Shown here in pieces: positions 9,401 to 16,847 of a stretch of DNA of 64,000 bases; positions within the stretch are counted from its first letter, which is position 1; the number at the start of each line of letters is the position of its first letter. The stretch is from contig NZ_LJAL01000007.1 in the NCBI RefSeq assembly GCF_001419985.1, positions 119,161 through 183,160 on the forward strand. The letters are read 5' to 3'. Source of the DNA: Loktanella sp. 5RATIMAR09 (GTDB lineage: Bacteria > Pseudomonadota > Alphaproteobacteria > Rhodobacterales > Rhodobacteraceae). The notes under the pieces are model-generated. The model was given only the letters and a program-made list of their open reading frames with translations, was not told the DNA's origin and did no database searches. Both the position numbers and the translations under genes were made by a program.

Positions 9401-10744
9401 TGTCAGCGTCTCGGGCGGGGCACCCGGAACCAGCGTTGGGGCGGTAAAGGTCGGTGCTGCTGCCGTTGTGCTTGACAAAGTGACAGCCGCACCTGCGGTC
9501 TGGGACCAGGCATAGGTCAAGGTCTGGCCGGCATCATTTGCGTTTGATCCAGCGCTGTTCAGCGTCACAGATTGACCGGCTGTGGCAGAGCTTGGTGTCG
9601 CACCCGCGACCGCCGTAGGCGCGGTGTTTGTCGGGGCAACGATCGTGATCGTCACGACAGACGGGGTTGACGCCGCGCCGTCGTCGTCCGTGGCAACAAC
9701 CGAGAACTGATGCGTGACCGATGAACTGCCTGTCGTAAGGGAATTGTCGGTGAAAGTCGGGTTTTGCCCGGCCGCATCGCTCAGAACAGCATTGGCGCCC
9801 GAACCGGTGCCACCTGTCCGCGTCCACGCATAGGACACGACAGTACCGTCTGTATCATTGCCCGTCCCCAAAAGCTGCACCTGCGTTCCGGAGGTGACAC
9901 TCGTTGCGACCGCCGATGCGGTGACGGTGGGGGCTGCGTTGGGCGGAGGCGTAATCGTCACAGTCACGGTATCAGCGACAGAGCTGTCACCATCATTATC
10001 GGTGACGACCAAAGAAAATACGTGTGTCACCGACACATCATTGGAGCTGAGCGAGCTATCGGTGAACGTCGGGCTCGCAGCCGTTGCATCATTCAGAACA
10101 GCATTGGCCCCCGATCCGGTGCCGCCTGTCCGCGCCCATGCATAAGACGTGATTGAACCGTCACTGTCGGTGCTTCCGGATCCATCCAGTGTTACCTGCG
10201 TGCCCGATTGTACAGACTGGTTTGATCCTGCGTTCGCCGTTGGCGCGACATTGGGCGCAACATTCAGGGTCCGCGTATTTACAACAGTTGTAGATGTGAC
10301 ACCCTCAAGCGCAACGCGGTAAGTATAGCTTTGACCGTCACCATCAAAAGTCGCCGTCCACACCAACTCATACAGATCTTCTGCAGAATATGACGTCGCA
10401 TCCGCGCCAACCTGTGAAAGAATGACGACATTCGAGAACGGACAATCAGTCTCCAGATCAGTGACGGTGACTGCATTGAATGTTATGGTGCTATTACTCG
10501 AACTCCACCAAGTGCCGCCGACCGACGTGTTGCCCGGAGCGCTCGACAGGAAGCTGATTTCGGCTTCGCCAAAACCGGGGTCGTTGTAAGGGTTGAACGC
10601 ACATACAGTTGAACCACCCGTCACACCGACGGGTTTGAAGGCAGGTCCGTCAAAGAACGATCCCCCGAACGCATTCACTGACGCGGGCGTGCTGGCCCCC
10701 GCTATCAGGATGGTCGCACCCAAAGCTCTTAACATTTTTTGCAT
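6425..10744 (-). CDS. Autotransporter-like surface protein with seven PKD-type repeats
   Basis: The protein has 1439 residues. A signal peptide (about 1-25, ending near SVNA) is followed by a unique N-terminal domain with Cys48 and Cys101, then seven tandem modules of about 100 residues (about 165-870), each with the PKD/REJ-like pattern APTANAG, VTLDGS, LTYAW, PTFTAP and a VADTVTVTV strand. Next come a HYR-like module opening TAPVITPPADIT, two bacterial Ig-like modules and a C-terminal beta-barrel of about 300 residues ending in the outer-membrane signature EFSF. The start was placed at the ATG at 10744, which has an AGGCAGG site; the upstream TTG at 10759 is unlikely. No catalytic domain or T1SS signal is seen, so adhesion or a surface-layer role is the best inference. 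Confidence 0.82.
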   Translation of the reverse strand: MQKMLRALGATILIAGASTPASVNAFGGSFFDGPAFKPVGVTGGSTVCAFNPYNDPGFGEAEISFLSSAPGNTSVGGTWWSSSNSTITFNAVTVTDLETDCPFSNVVILSQVGADATSYSAEDLYELVWTATFDGDGQSYTYRVALEGVTSTTVVNTRTLNVAPNVAPTANAGSNQSVQSGTQVTLDGSGSTDSDGSITSYAWARTGGTGSGANAVLNDATAASPTFTDSSLSSNDVSVTHVFSLVVTDNDGDSSVADTVTVTITPPPNAAPTVTASAVATSVTSGTQVQLLGTGNDTDGTVVSYAWTRTGGTGSGANAVLSDAAGQNPTFTDNSLTTGSSSVTHQFSVVATDDDGAASTPSVVTITIVAPTNTAPTAVAGATPSSATAGQSVTLNSAGSNANDAGQTLTYAWSQTAGAAVTLSSTTAAAPTFTAPTLVPGAPPETLTFSLIVNDGVENSAASLVNITINPPANVDPTADAGPDQTVASAASVTLDGTASDPNNAGQSLTYAWSQTSGPSVTLSSATAAQPTFTAPTVAVGAADATLGFNLIVNDGVTNSVADTVVVTVQAPANTAPTANAGPDQAVASGASVTLDGSASDANDAGQTLTYSWVQVGGSAVVLSGADTVMPTFTALTLPIGAADQSLIFQLSVFDGFDTSVVDTVEITVQAQGNTAPVANAGTAQFVATNTTVTLDGSGSSPNDAGQTLTYAWAQTGGTTVTLSSLSAAAPTFTAPNLGIGDSDAVLTFSLTVNDGFDTSVADTVTVTVTAPPNTIPTANAGTDQTVADGSLVTLDGSASAANDAGQVLSYMWAQTGGPTISFDTAAAQPTFTAPTLNIGDSNAVLTFSLMVDDGFDASVADTVVVFVTAPGDVTAPVITPPADITAEAGPLGTASVTFAATVTDNFDPVVMPVFRLGSDVITSPYDFGVGANTVLVNATDAAGNMAAQQSFVVTVTAATAPDAPLITTAAINANRSLTIGGTAEVDATVNVTFPDNSTQSVTATGGAYSVTSAADMAVGTVTVTATDAVGNTSAAATVDLFPDFDGPTVTISGAPSSIVDATPFVVTITFSEAVTGFVQGDLTVTGADITGFAGSAAVYTAQITPSGTEAVTIGVAAGVAEDDFGNLNDPSAVASIGLGAMTATEEMITQVARQRNTHLVRAQPKLSAFLMGDSLGRFNVNATQGAGNFALGTSPDRPVWLSAQGQWSEQDDIESIYANLSLGSHYRVSKNLLIGAMAQFDTMTSDNGPMAFDSTGWLAGPYAVARMPEQKLVFSGAYLIGQSDNTLSPLGTYEDTFTSDRSLLTLDVAGEVAFERFMLVPMLDLAHVTEESEAYVDGDGFDVRAMTVTTTEATLGLDIVVPVAVSNGALDLLAGFAARTSVFDDGFTRTDSSQGQVSLGARYAFGAANQLSLNMQYDGIGDDDYEAVGASARVEFSF
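8125..10252 (-). repeat. Seven tandem PKD-like coding repeats of about 300 bp
   Basis: The DNA encoding residues about 165-870 of the surface protein is built from seven modules of roughly 300 bp. Modules 3-7 are closer to each other (shared NDAGQTLTYAW and PTFTAP segments) than to modules 1-2, which instead share TGGTGSGANAVL. This suggests two separate rounds of duplication. The array is a likely site of copy-number change and of assembly error. Confidence 0.8.
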
Positions 10745-10823
10745 ATGCCTGCCTTTCAAATTCGCATGTGCCGTTCAGGGCACCGATATGAGACAGGCAA
10801 TGGCAGATTTGTGCCGCTTGAAA

Positions 10824-10855
10824 TGTGCGCTGGGATACAGATTGCGATGCGCACA
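10824..10855. promoter_or_regulatory. Inverted repeat TGTGCGC-N18-GCGCACA between divergent genes
   Basis: Perfect 7-base arms at 10824-10830 and 10849-10855 sit in the 193-base gap between the surface-protein gene (reverse) and the tail-collar gene (forward). The spacing is long for a single dimer site but would suit two half-sites or a looped operator. The arm word also occurs in the CRP-like repeat near 1141. No regulator is assigned. Confidence 0.3.
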
Positions 10856-10937
10856 ACCGGTCACTGTGAACCTACGAAGGCGGGCAGACCGTTCAGGTTT
10901 CCACTCACCCCGCTGAAACACATTGACTGGAGTAACA

Positions 10938-11465
10938 ATGGAACCATTTATCGCGCAAATCATGCTCTTTGGGGGCAATTTCGCCCCGCGTGGCTGGGCC
11001 TTTTGTGATGGGCAGCTTTTGCCGATTTCAAGTAATTCCGCCCTGTTTTCTATCATTGGGACGGCCTTTGGTGGCGACGGGCGCACATCATTTGCCTTGC
11101 CTGATTTGCGCGGACGTGTCCCGATGCATGCTGGGACCGGCCCGGGTTTGACGCCCCGCCGGATCGGTCAAAGCATCGGCATTGAAGATGTGGCACTTGT
11201 TGCATCGCAGATGCCCGCCCACAGCCATGAAATGCTGGTGGCCGCAGCTGCAGCAGCAAACAACCGTGCCACGGATGACGCGATCGGACGGTCCGACATC
11301 TACGTCAACAATGATCCCTCAGACCCGACCACCCAGCCATCAATCTTGCTGAACAATCGCACGATCAGCAGCGCCGGAGGCGGACAACGGCATGAAAATA
11401 TGCAGCCAACGCTTTGCATTAACTATATAATCGCTTTGCAGGGAATCTTCCCGTCGCGCAACTAG
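10938..11465 (+). CDS. Tail-collar / microcystin-dependent protein (Mdp) family
   Basis: The 175-residue protein opens with the tail-collar signature: FIAQIMLFGGNFAPRGWAFC, then GQLLPIS, ALFSIIGTAFGGDG, LPDLRGRVPMH, and ends with the IALQGIFP strand. This is the T4 gp12-like fold found in phage fibres and in free-standing bacterial Mdp proteins. A TGGAG site precedes the ATG at 10938; the TTG at 10923 is a worse start. There is no other phage gene nearby, so it is not evidence of a prophage. It diverges from the surface-protein gene and may function with it outside the cell, but no export signal is visible. Confidence 0.85.
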   Translation: MEPFIAQIMLFGGNFAPRGWAFCDGQLLPISSNSALFSIIGTAFGGDGRTSFALPDLRGRVPMHAGTGPGLTPRRIGQSIGIEDVALVASQMPAHSHEMLVAAAAAANNRATDDAIGRSDIYVNNDPSDPTTQPSILLNNRTISSAGGGQRHENMQPTLCINYIIALQGIFPSRN

Positions 11466-11546
11466 AACTGCCAGCGATCCACACACAAGGGCGCAAACCA
11501 GCTTGATCTGGTTTGCCCCATGCGCCATATTTTGAAAGGAAACGAT

Positions 11547-12770
11547 GTGCTCCGCCGCAAATTCGCATTCACCACCGCCTTTTTCTGCGCCACCTTTCAG
11601 GCCTCCTATGTCAGCGCGTCCGATCACCGCGATGCGCCAACAACACAGCTTTATCCAATGTCGGATATCGGCGACAATTTCCTTTTCCGGGGTGCGCAAA
11701 CTGGCGGCTTGACGATGGCCTATACGCTCAACCCGCTGTCAGGCAGTGGCGCGCCGGGCACGCTCGGATCCGATGACATCAAGCTTGATCCCGATCTGAT
11801 CTATATGTTCCGGCTGGATCTGGACGATGACGCGCGCGCCGATATCGCCTATAAAGTCCGGGTCCGCGATATTGAGGGCGAGCGGCAGAAACAAACTGTC
11901 GAACTTCGATTAGCCGAAGGCGAAGAGGCCCGATCGAACCATTGGAACGGCCGCGAAATTGCACGTGGCTACACCACCGCGCTCAATCACGCGCTTGAAG
12001 TCACCGAAGGTGACAGCGGCGAGTTGCTGTTCATCGGTCCACGGCGCGATCCGTTCTTTTTTGACTTCTCTACTGTGCAGGCCCCTGCCGCCCTGGCGAT
12101 CAAGCAGGCACTGGCCGGCGGCGACAACCTGCCAGCCGAACCCACCTCTCTCGGTGCCTTCGGAATTTCGGATATGACACTGATTGTGCTTGAAATCCCC
12201 GGTCTGGCCGATCAGCCGCTCAACTACTGGGCGGTGGTTGCGGACAGCAACGGCATATCTGTTGACCGGATGGGGCGCGCGGGTGTGCAGGGTATTTTCT
12301 TTGTCGATCCGCCCGTCGGATACAATCCGGCACGCTATCTGCCCATTGACCCCGCATATCCCACCGTTGGTGATTTCAATAACGCCTATAACGCCGCAAA
12401 TCCCGATGAAGGGCTTTCGCGCTTCGGCGATCAGTTCGCCTTCAGCTTCAACCGGCTTGAGGTCGAAGAGGACAAGCTGGACGACACCGTGGCCTTCTAT
12501 GCGCCCGACATGCTGACATGGGACCCCTCACAGCCTGCGGCCTATCCCAACGGGCGCAGCTTTGCCGAAGACGCGATCTACTGGACGATCACGGACATCA
12601 ACCCGTTCCGCTATGCGGCCCCCGACAGCTTCCTGCCGCGCAGTTCCGATCAGGCCCTGAACGAGGACAAATTTCCTTATGCCGCGCCCTCTTTCAACCA
12701 GGCATGGAAGCCGGGAATTCCCGTCCGGCCCGTGGCACCGATCTACATGGACGCGGATCAAGACCCATGA
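11547..12770 (+). CDS. Secreted DUF4331-family protein
   Basis: This protein of about 407 residues has a hydrophobic N-terminal segment (about 6-22, FAFTTAFFCATFQASYVSAS) that looks like a signal peptide, and just after it the DUF4331 hallmark SDHRDAPTTQLYPMSDIGDNFLF. The family's N-terminal motif (S-x-H-R-[ED]-A-P) and later ALNEDKFPYAAP segment support the assignment; the biochemical role of the family is unknown. I place the start at the GTG at 11547 because an AAAGGA site sits upstream of it; an in-frame ATG at 11520 would add nine residues before the signal peptide. It lies 81 bases after the tail-collar gene, possibly in the same transcript. Confidence 0.8.
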   Translation: MLRRKFAFTTAFFCATFQASYVSASDHRDAPTTQLYPMSDIGDNFLFRGAQTGGLTMAYTLNPLSGSGAPGTLGSDDIKLDPDLIYMFRLDLDDDARADIAYKVRVRDIEGERQKQTVELRLAEGEEARSNHWNGREIARGYTTALNHALEVTEGDSGELLFIGPRRDPFFFDFSTVQAPAALAIKQALAGGDNLPAEPTSLGAFGISDMTLIVLEIPGLADQPLNYWAVVADSNGISVDRMGRAGVQGIFFVDPPVGYNPARYLPIDPAYPTVGDFNNAYNAANPDEGLSRFGDQFAFSFNRLEVEEDKLDDTVAFYAPDMLTWDPSQPAAYPNGRSFAEDAIYWTITDINPFRYAAPDSFLPRSSDQALNEDKFPYAAPSFNQAWKPGIPVRPVAPIYMDADQDP

Positions 12771-12998
12771 CGCGAGCAAGACCGGCTTGATCTGACATCC
12801 ATCGACACATCGTCGCCCTAAAGCAATGCGCCCTTTCCTGGAACCGGTGGGTGCCATGTCCCTGCCTGTGCCGCCGATGACCAGCCCTCTCGGGAAGGCG
12901 CGGGCTCAGCACGACCGGTCTCTAGACTATTGCGCAGGTACGCTTGGATGTTGCTGGTCTCCAGCAGCACCAAGCCAGTCATTTCGCCGGGCAATCAG

Positions 12999-13355
12999 TC
13001 ATGCGTCATCCGTCTTTCCACGGATCAGCGATTGTGCGGTGTAGACCAATATGGCAATCCCGATTGCCCCCATCGCGGCAACACCCAACAGAACAATCAC
13101 ATCAACAGGACCACCGATATCGCGCAGATGCGAATGCGTCATGGCCTGCACAAAGACAACAGCGGCCACAGCGCCAACAGGCATGGACAGTTGCGCCACG
13201 AGGAACTTGCGCATGGACATGGAACGGTCGCGGATCAGCACGTAGATGTAGACCAGCGTCACCACGACAGCCGCAGCGACCATGGCCCAGAACAGACCGC
13301 GCCCGAAGATTTCTTCGAACACCGCAAGCATCGTTTCAAAAGTCAGTTGTTCCAT
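12999..13355 (-). CDS. Small membrane protein, DUF5368-like
   Basis: The 118-residue protein starts MEQLTFETMLAVFEEIFG and has three predicted membrane helices (about 20-40, 53-70 and 85-108) separated by short charged loops. The sequence pattern fits the DUF5368 family as I recall it, a group of small membrane proteins from Rhodobacteraceae with no known function. It follows the sulfide:quinone reductase gene by 11 bases on the same strand, so it is very likely the last gene of that operon and may help membrane placement or quinone access of the reductase (inference). Confidence 0.7.
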   Translation of the reverse strand: MEQLTFETMLAVFEEIFGRGLFWAMVAAAVVVTLVYIYVLIRDRSMSMRKFLVAQLSMPVGAVAAVVFVQAMTHSHLRDIGGPVDVIVLLGVAAMGAIGIAILVYTAQSLIRGKTDDA

Positions 13356-13366
13356 CGGTCTTCTCC

Positions 13367-14683
13367 CTAAGCCTTGCCGCGCAACATGGCGTTATAGGTG
13401 GCTTTCAGCGCCACTTCCTTCATCAACCAGCTGATCCACAGCTCTTCCAAGGGTGCAATGACACCGGGAAAGGAGGGGGTCAGATTGTTGTGGTAATCGA
13501 ATTCAATCAGCATCGCCCGACCGACGCGGGTGATCAGCGGGCAGGATGTATACCCGTCATAGATCAAGCTTGCGTCACGCCCTTCGATCGCTGCGATCAG
13601 GTGATCCTCAACGACAGGGACCTGCCATTTTACGGAAGCCGCTGTTTTGCCCTTTGGCACACCCGCCACATCGCCCAGCGCAAAAATATCCGGATAGCGC
13701 AGATGCCGGAGGGTTTGTTGGTCAACCTCGACCCAGCCCTGATCTGTCCATTTGTCCGCCCAACTCAAACCCGACTGCCGGATCACATCGGGGGCGCGTT
13801 GCGGCGGGATGACGTGCAGGTAGTCATACGCCATATCGATGTCACCTTCGGGGGTGTCAAAAATTGCGATCTTGCGGCCCGCGTCAACGGCCCTGAGCAC
13901 ATGGCTGTAGTGAGGGGTGATCCCGCGATCCTCAAACAGCATACGGACTTTCTCGGACACGATCGGGACGCCAAACAGGCTGTTGTTATTGGCGGCGTAG
14001 TGCATTTCGTGCTTGCCCGCCCCCGCGGTACGGGTGGCGATATCTTCGATCAGGAAGGTATGTTTGAGGGGCGCGCCCGCACATTTCATCTCGGTTGCGG
14101 GGCGTGTGAAGATGCCGACGCCACCTTCCTCGGCAAAGCGCGACGCCGCCTCCCATGTTTTGGCGGCATATTGCGGACCTGCGTAAAGCGCGCCAATCCC
14201 GTTCGTGCCCACCATGTCCAGCGAGAACCCCTCGATAGCATCATGATCCAGCACAAGACCGGGGGCCACGATCAGGAAATCATAGGCGAGCGATTGACCG
14301 CCCGATGTATCCACCACCTTGGTCATCGGATCAATTGCGGCGGCGGCTTCCGGGATCAGCGTGATGCCTGCAGGCAGCCAGTCCGTGGTTCTCGACTGGG
14401 TGTAGGACGCAGGTTTCAGACCTGCTGCAACCAGCGACAAACCCGGCTGGTAAAGATGCTCGGCACTGGGATCAAGGATCGTGATATCCGCGCCCTCAAG
14501 CCGTCTCACCAGCCGGTTGACCAATGCTGTGCCTGCGGCACCTGCCCCGATAATGACGATACGGGCGCTGGTCTGAACCATCTGGGCCTGTGCCGGGCGC
14601 ACGGCAGCAGCCGTGGCAAGCGCACCTGCCGCAAGCCCCAGAAATGCACGGCGCGAAGCCTTGTTTTCCATGAAGTCTTTCAT
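13367..14683 (-). CDS. Sulfide:quinone oxidoreductase, TAT-exported, SQOR-like
   Basis: The 438-residue flavoprotein has a twin-arginine signal (SRRAFLGLAAG, residues 10-20, then a hydrophobic stretch ending near AQAQ), an FAD-binding GAGAAG fingerprint at 46-51, and the second FAD motif FALGDVAG near 334-341. Cys201 in MKCAGAP and Cys381 in TSCPLIT match the redox-active cysteine pair of mitochondrial-type (type II) sulfide:quinone oxidoreductases. It would oxidise sulfide at the outer face of the membrane and pass electrons to quinone. Neighbours (DsrE-like, persulfide dioxygenase, TDT-like membrane protein) agree with this role. The overall layout also resembles flavocytochrome c sulfide dehydrogenase, but no cytochrome partner is present. 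Confidence 0.88.
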   Translation of the reverse strand: MKDFMENKASRRAFLGLAAGALATAAAVRPAQAQMVQTSARIVIIGAGAAGTALVNRLVRRLEGADITILDPSAEHLYQPGLSLVAAGLKPASYTQSRTTDWLPAGITLIPEAAAAIDPMTKVVDTSGGQSLAYDFLIVAPGLVLDHDAIEGFSLDMVGTNGIGALYAGPQYAAKTWEAASRFAEEGGVGIFTRPATEMKCAGAPLKHTFLIEDIATRTAGAGKHEMHYAANNNSLFGVPIVSEKVRMLFEDRGITPHYSHVLRAVDAGRKIAIFDTPEGDIDMAYDYLHVIPPQRAPDVIRQSGLSWADKWTDQGWVEVDQQTLRHLRYPDIFALGDVAGVPKGKTAASVKWQVPVVEDHLIAAIEGRDASLIYDGYTSCPLITRVGRAMLIEFDYHNNLTPSFPGVIAPLEELWISWLMKEVALKATYNAMLRGKA

Positions 14684-14801
14684 ATTCCCCTTGCTCCCTT
14701 TGTGCCTGTACCAAATGCCGGCATCACTGAAAGTTACGCTGAATGTATCCGTGCAGCATGCGGACCATCCGCTACCCTGCTGCCTGAACGTCGTTGACCC
14801 G

Positions 14802-15242
14802 CTAAAAGCTCATCACAGTCGTGCCGGGGGCAACAATCGCGGCACCCATGGCGTCCGGTGCAGCGGCGGTGACGCCCTCAATCAGCACAGAGACGTCTTC
14901 GCCGCGACCGGGCAGATAGATTGCGCAGACCTGCACTTTGAGACCTTGGTTCGCCATCATCACCTGCATCAGGCCTTGCGGGCTTGCGTCGCGCGGTGGC
15001 TGGCCAGCGGTTGCTGTTTCAGGCGCATCTTGCAACGCGATATCACCTGCAGGGCCACACAGCAGCATTTCGGCTTCGGCACCTGCAGCGATGGCATTCA
15101 TCGTCAAAACCATTGCCATCAACTGTGTCTGCGGCTCGGGTGCTGTCAGGATGGTGACAAGCTTGTTGGTCTCCTGTGCTTGAGCTGTGGCCGCCAGACC
15201 AAGGGCAAGAAAAGGGGCCAAAAGGATCTTGGAAAAACGCAT
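14802..15242 (-). CDS. Periplasmic DsrE/DsrF-like protein
   Basis: This 146-residue protein has a clear signal peptide (1-22, cleaved near AQAQ) and a DsrE-like fold pattern: NKLVTILTAPEPQTQLMAMVLT, then MLLCGPAGDIAL with Cys62 at the end of the second strand, and VQVCAIYLPGRG. DsrE-family proteins carry or transfer sulfane sulfur through conserved cysteines. Its location between the reductase and membrane-protein genes suggests that it accepts or shuttles sulfur produced by sulfide oxidation in the periplasm (inference). An AAGGAG site precedes the start. A stem-loop at 15466-15493 separates it from the membrane-protein gene, so it may have its own promoter. Confidence 0.8.
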   Translation of the reverse strand: MRFSKILLAPFLALGLAATAQAQETNKLVTILTAPEPQTQLMAMVLTMNAIAAGAEAEMLLCGPAGDIALQDAPETATAGQPPRDASPQGLMQVMMANQGLKVQVCAIYLPGRGEDVSVLIEGVTAAAPDAMGAAIVAPGTTVMSF

Positions 15243-15454
15243 TCTGAAACTCCTTTTATGCGGTGGGCGGGTCTAATCCGGCACGCATATTTTACCAGCG
15301 CGTATCGCGAGTGCCCTGCGAAATATCAAAAGGGCAGGAACTGCAATCCGCAGCGCCAGCAGACCTGCCCCGGTCAAACGATGTGCGGCAGAGCCAAAGC
15401 TGGCGATGAGGAACGAAAGCGGCACCGCTGCGGTTTGAATGAACGTTTATTGAC

Positions 15455-15493
15455 AAAAAGAAATACCCCCGCGCCCTTTAGACAACGCAGGGG
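15455..15493 (-). terminator. Intrinsic terminator after the TDT/TsoY-like gene
   Basis: On the reverse strand, CCCCTGCG pairs with CGCGGGGG (8 bp, one G-U) around a 12-base loop and is followed by TATTTCTTTTT. It lies 21 bases beyond the stop codon at 15514 and would end or attenuate transcription before the DsrE-like gene. Confidence 0.55.
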
Positions 15494-15513
15494 CGCATTG
15501 TGTCGTTCACGCT

Positions 15514-16731
15514 TTATTCAGCAGGCACCATGCTGGTGGGTGACCCGCTTGCGGAAAAATGCTGGCGGTTAAGACGCCATACGAGAGCGATCATCAAAAG
15601 CTGGAAAAGCAGGGCGATGGCGGTCAAGCTCCAGTATGCGACACCAAAACCGGCGATCAATCCCGCAGCCACCAGACCCTTGTTGATGAAGAAGTGCATC
15701 ATCACCGACAGGGCAACGCCGGGACAAACCAGCGCGTAAGAGCCGGGTGACGTCTTTTCACCGAATACGAAATCAGAAAAGTAGTTCTGACGACGCAGCA
15801 CCAGCATGCCGAGCAGCACAAACAACACCTGCACAGTCAAAAGGCGTGCCAGAAAGACCATGGTTTCACCCGCAGTCTGGTGCAGGTCAAACCCGACATG
15901 CAGACCGTGGCTTTGACGCAGGGACATGATGCCCAGCACGGTCATGATCGGCACGATCACCATCAGTGTCGGCCCCGCTTCGCGTGCGGTTCCGTAGTGC
16001 AACATGGAGCTGAACGCCGTGATGGCTGCCACGACAGTGTAAAGGATTGCCGCTGTTCCAAAGAATGTCGACAGAACAAGCGACGTACCAACAACCAGCG
16101 TGTTCCCACTCATGGCTGCCGGTGCTGCCAGACCAACGGCGACCATCGCAAGGGCGAAGGCTGGCAACAACTGCGCAAAAGAGTTGTGCGCGGTCACATC
16201 GAACACGCCACCTTTGGTCAGCACACGCCCCAGAAAGTCACCAATCAAAAGCAACGCCCAGACGCCAATGGCAAGGAATGCAATCAGTGCCAAAGGAAAC
16301 AGGTATTCCACAACAAGCCACAGTCCGGGCACAAACACGAGCCCGACGATAAACATGGCGTTGACGGTCATAGCCGTTGCCAAAGGTCCCGCAAGCAAAG
16401 TGGTTTCACCATTTGATGATCGCAACGCCGCATATTCAGGTGTTTTGCGAAAGCGCGACAATGCGGACAGGTTCCATATTAGGGACTTCACGTTCAGAAA
16501 GGCAAAGACTGCAATCCCGACCATCGCAACGACAACAGCCACCTGTAAAGGCAATGTACCGTTGGCAAAGACAGCCATCATATCTTCAAAGATCGGCACC
16601 GGCCGTCCGACGTGTGGCACCCAGAACATCAGGTACATGAAGAACGTCACGGTCAGCCCGCCCGCGCCAAGCGACGCAAGAAAGTAGAGCGGCGAATACG
16701 TGTAAGCGGGTCGTGTGTGGTTTCTGTCCAT
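15514..16731 (-). CDS. Polytopic membrane protein, TDT/TsoY-like
   Basis: The 405-residue protein is strongly hydrophobic, with about ten predicted membrane helices and an N-terminal YSPLYFLASLGAGGLTVTFF segment reminiscent of the tellurite-resistance/dicarboxylate (TDT) transporter group and of the TsoY family reported next to sulfur genes. A role in moving sulfite, thiosulfate or another sulfur anion across the inner membrane is an inference from family and context. No selenocysteine or unusual TGA codon is seen in frame. The promoter region carries an FNR box and a SqrR-like palindrome (listed separately), so this gene, and perhaps the downstream reductase genes, should respond to oxygen limitation and reactive sulfur. 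Confidence 0.72.
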   Translation of the reverse strand: MDRNHTRPAYTYSPLYFLASLGAGGLTVTFFMYLMFWVPHVGRPVPIFEDMMAVFANGTLPLQVAVVVAMVGIAVFAFLNVKSLIWNLSALSRFRKTPEYAALRSSNGETTLLAGPLATAMTVNAMFIVGLVFVPGLWLVVEYLFPLALIAFLAIGVWALLLIGDFLGRVLTKGGVFDVTAHNSFAQLLPAFALAMVAVGLAAPAAMSGNTLVVGTSLVLSTFFGTAAILYTVVAAITAFSSMLHYGTAREAGPTLMVIVPIMTVLGIMSLRQSHGLHVGFDLHQTAGETMVFLARLLTVQVLFVLLGMLVLRRQNYFSDFVFGEKTSPGSYALVCPGVALSVMMHFFINKGLVAAGLIAGFGVAYWSLTAIALLFQLLMIALVWRLNRQHFSASGSPTSMVPAE

Positions 16732-16769
16732 TGCATTTACTCCGGCAATTGGTTGATTGCTCCAACATT

Positions 16770-16789
16770 ACATTCCAATTGTGGAATGT
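16770..16789. promoter_or_regulatory. SqrR/BigR-like operator palindrome (ATTC-N8-GAAT)
   Basis: ACATTCCA and TGGAATGT form perfect 8-base arms around ATTG, and the core reads ATTC-N8-GAAT (16772-16787), the pattern I recall for the Rhodobacter SqrR persulfide-responsive repressor. It lies about 50 bases upstream of the start codon at 16731, a good position to block RNA polymerase. The gene for a SqrR-type ArsR regulator is not in the window. Confidence 0.65.
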
Positions 16790-16793
16790 TTCA

Positions 16794-16807
16794 TTGATGT
16801 AGATCAA
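16794..16807. promoter_or_regulatory. Perfect FNR/FnrL box TTGAT-N4-ATCAA
   Basis: TTGATGTAGATCAA matches the FNR consensus at all ten conserved positions. It is centred about 70 bases upstream of the TDT/TsoY-like start codon and four bases from the SqrR-like palindrome. FnrL proteins of Rhodobacteraceae activate from such sites under low oxygen. The upstream persulfide dioxygenase gene ends at 16848 and is read in the same direction, so the box most likely serves the gene at 16731. Confidence 0.75.
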
Positions 16808-16847
16808 ACCGGCCCTGTGCGCAGGAAAACCCCCGGGCGGAGAGGGA

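Noticed and set aside
10938..11465. Prophage remnant suggested by the tail-collar protein
   Set aside because: No capsid, terminase, integrase or other phage gene nearby; free-standing Mdp proteins are common.
12944..14797. 617-codon forward open frame antisense to the sulfide:quinone reductase
   Set aside because: No family resemblance, low-complexity His/Arg/Gln-rich translation, and the reverse strand encodes a reductase with all motifs.
15514..16731. Selenoprotein reading of the TsoY-like gene
   Set aside because: The frame is complete without an in-frame TGA and no SECIS-like hairpin was noted.
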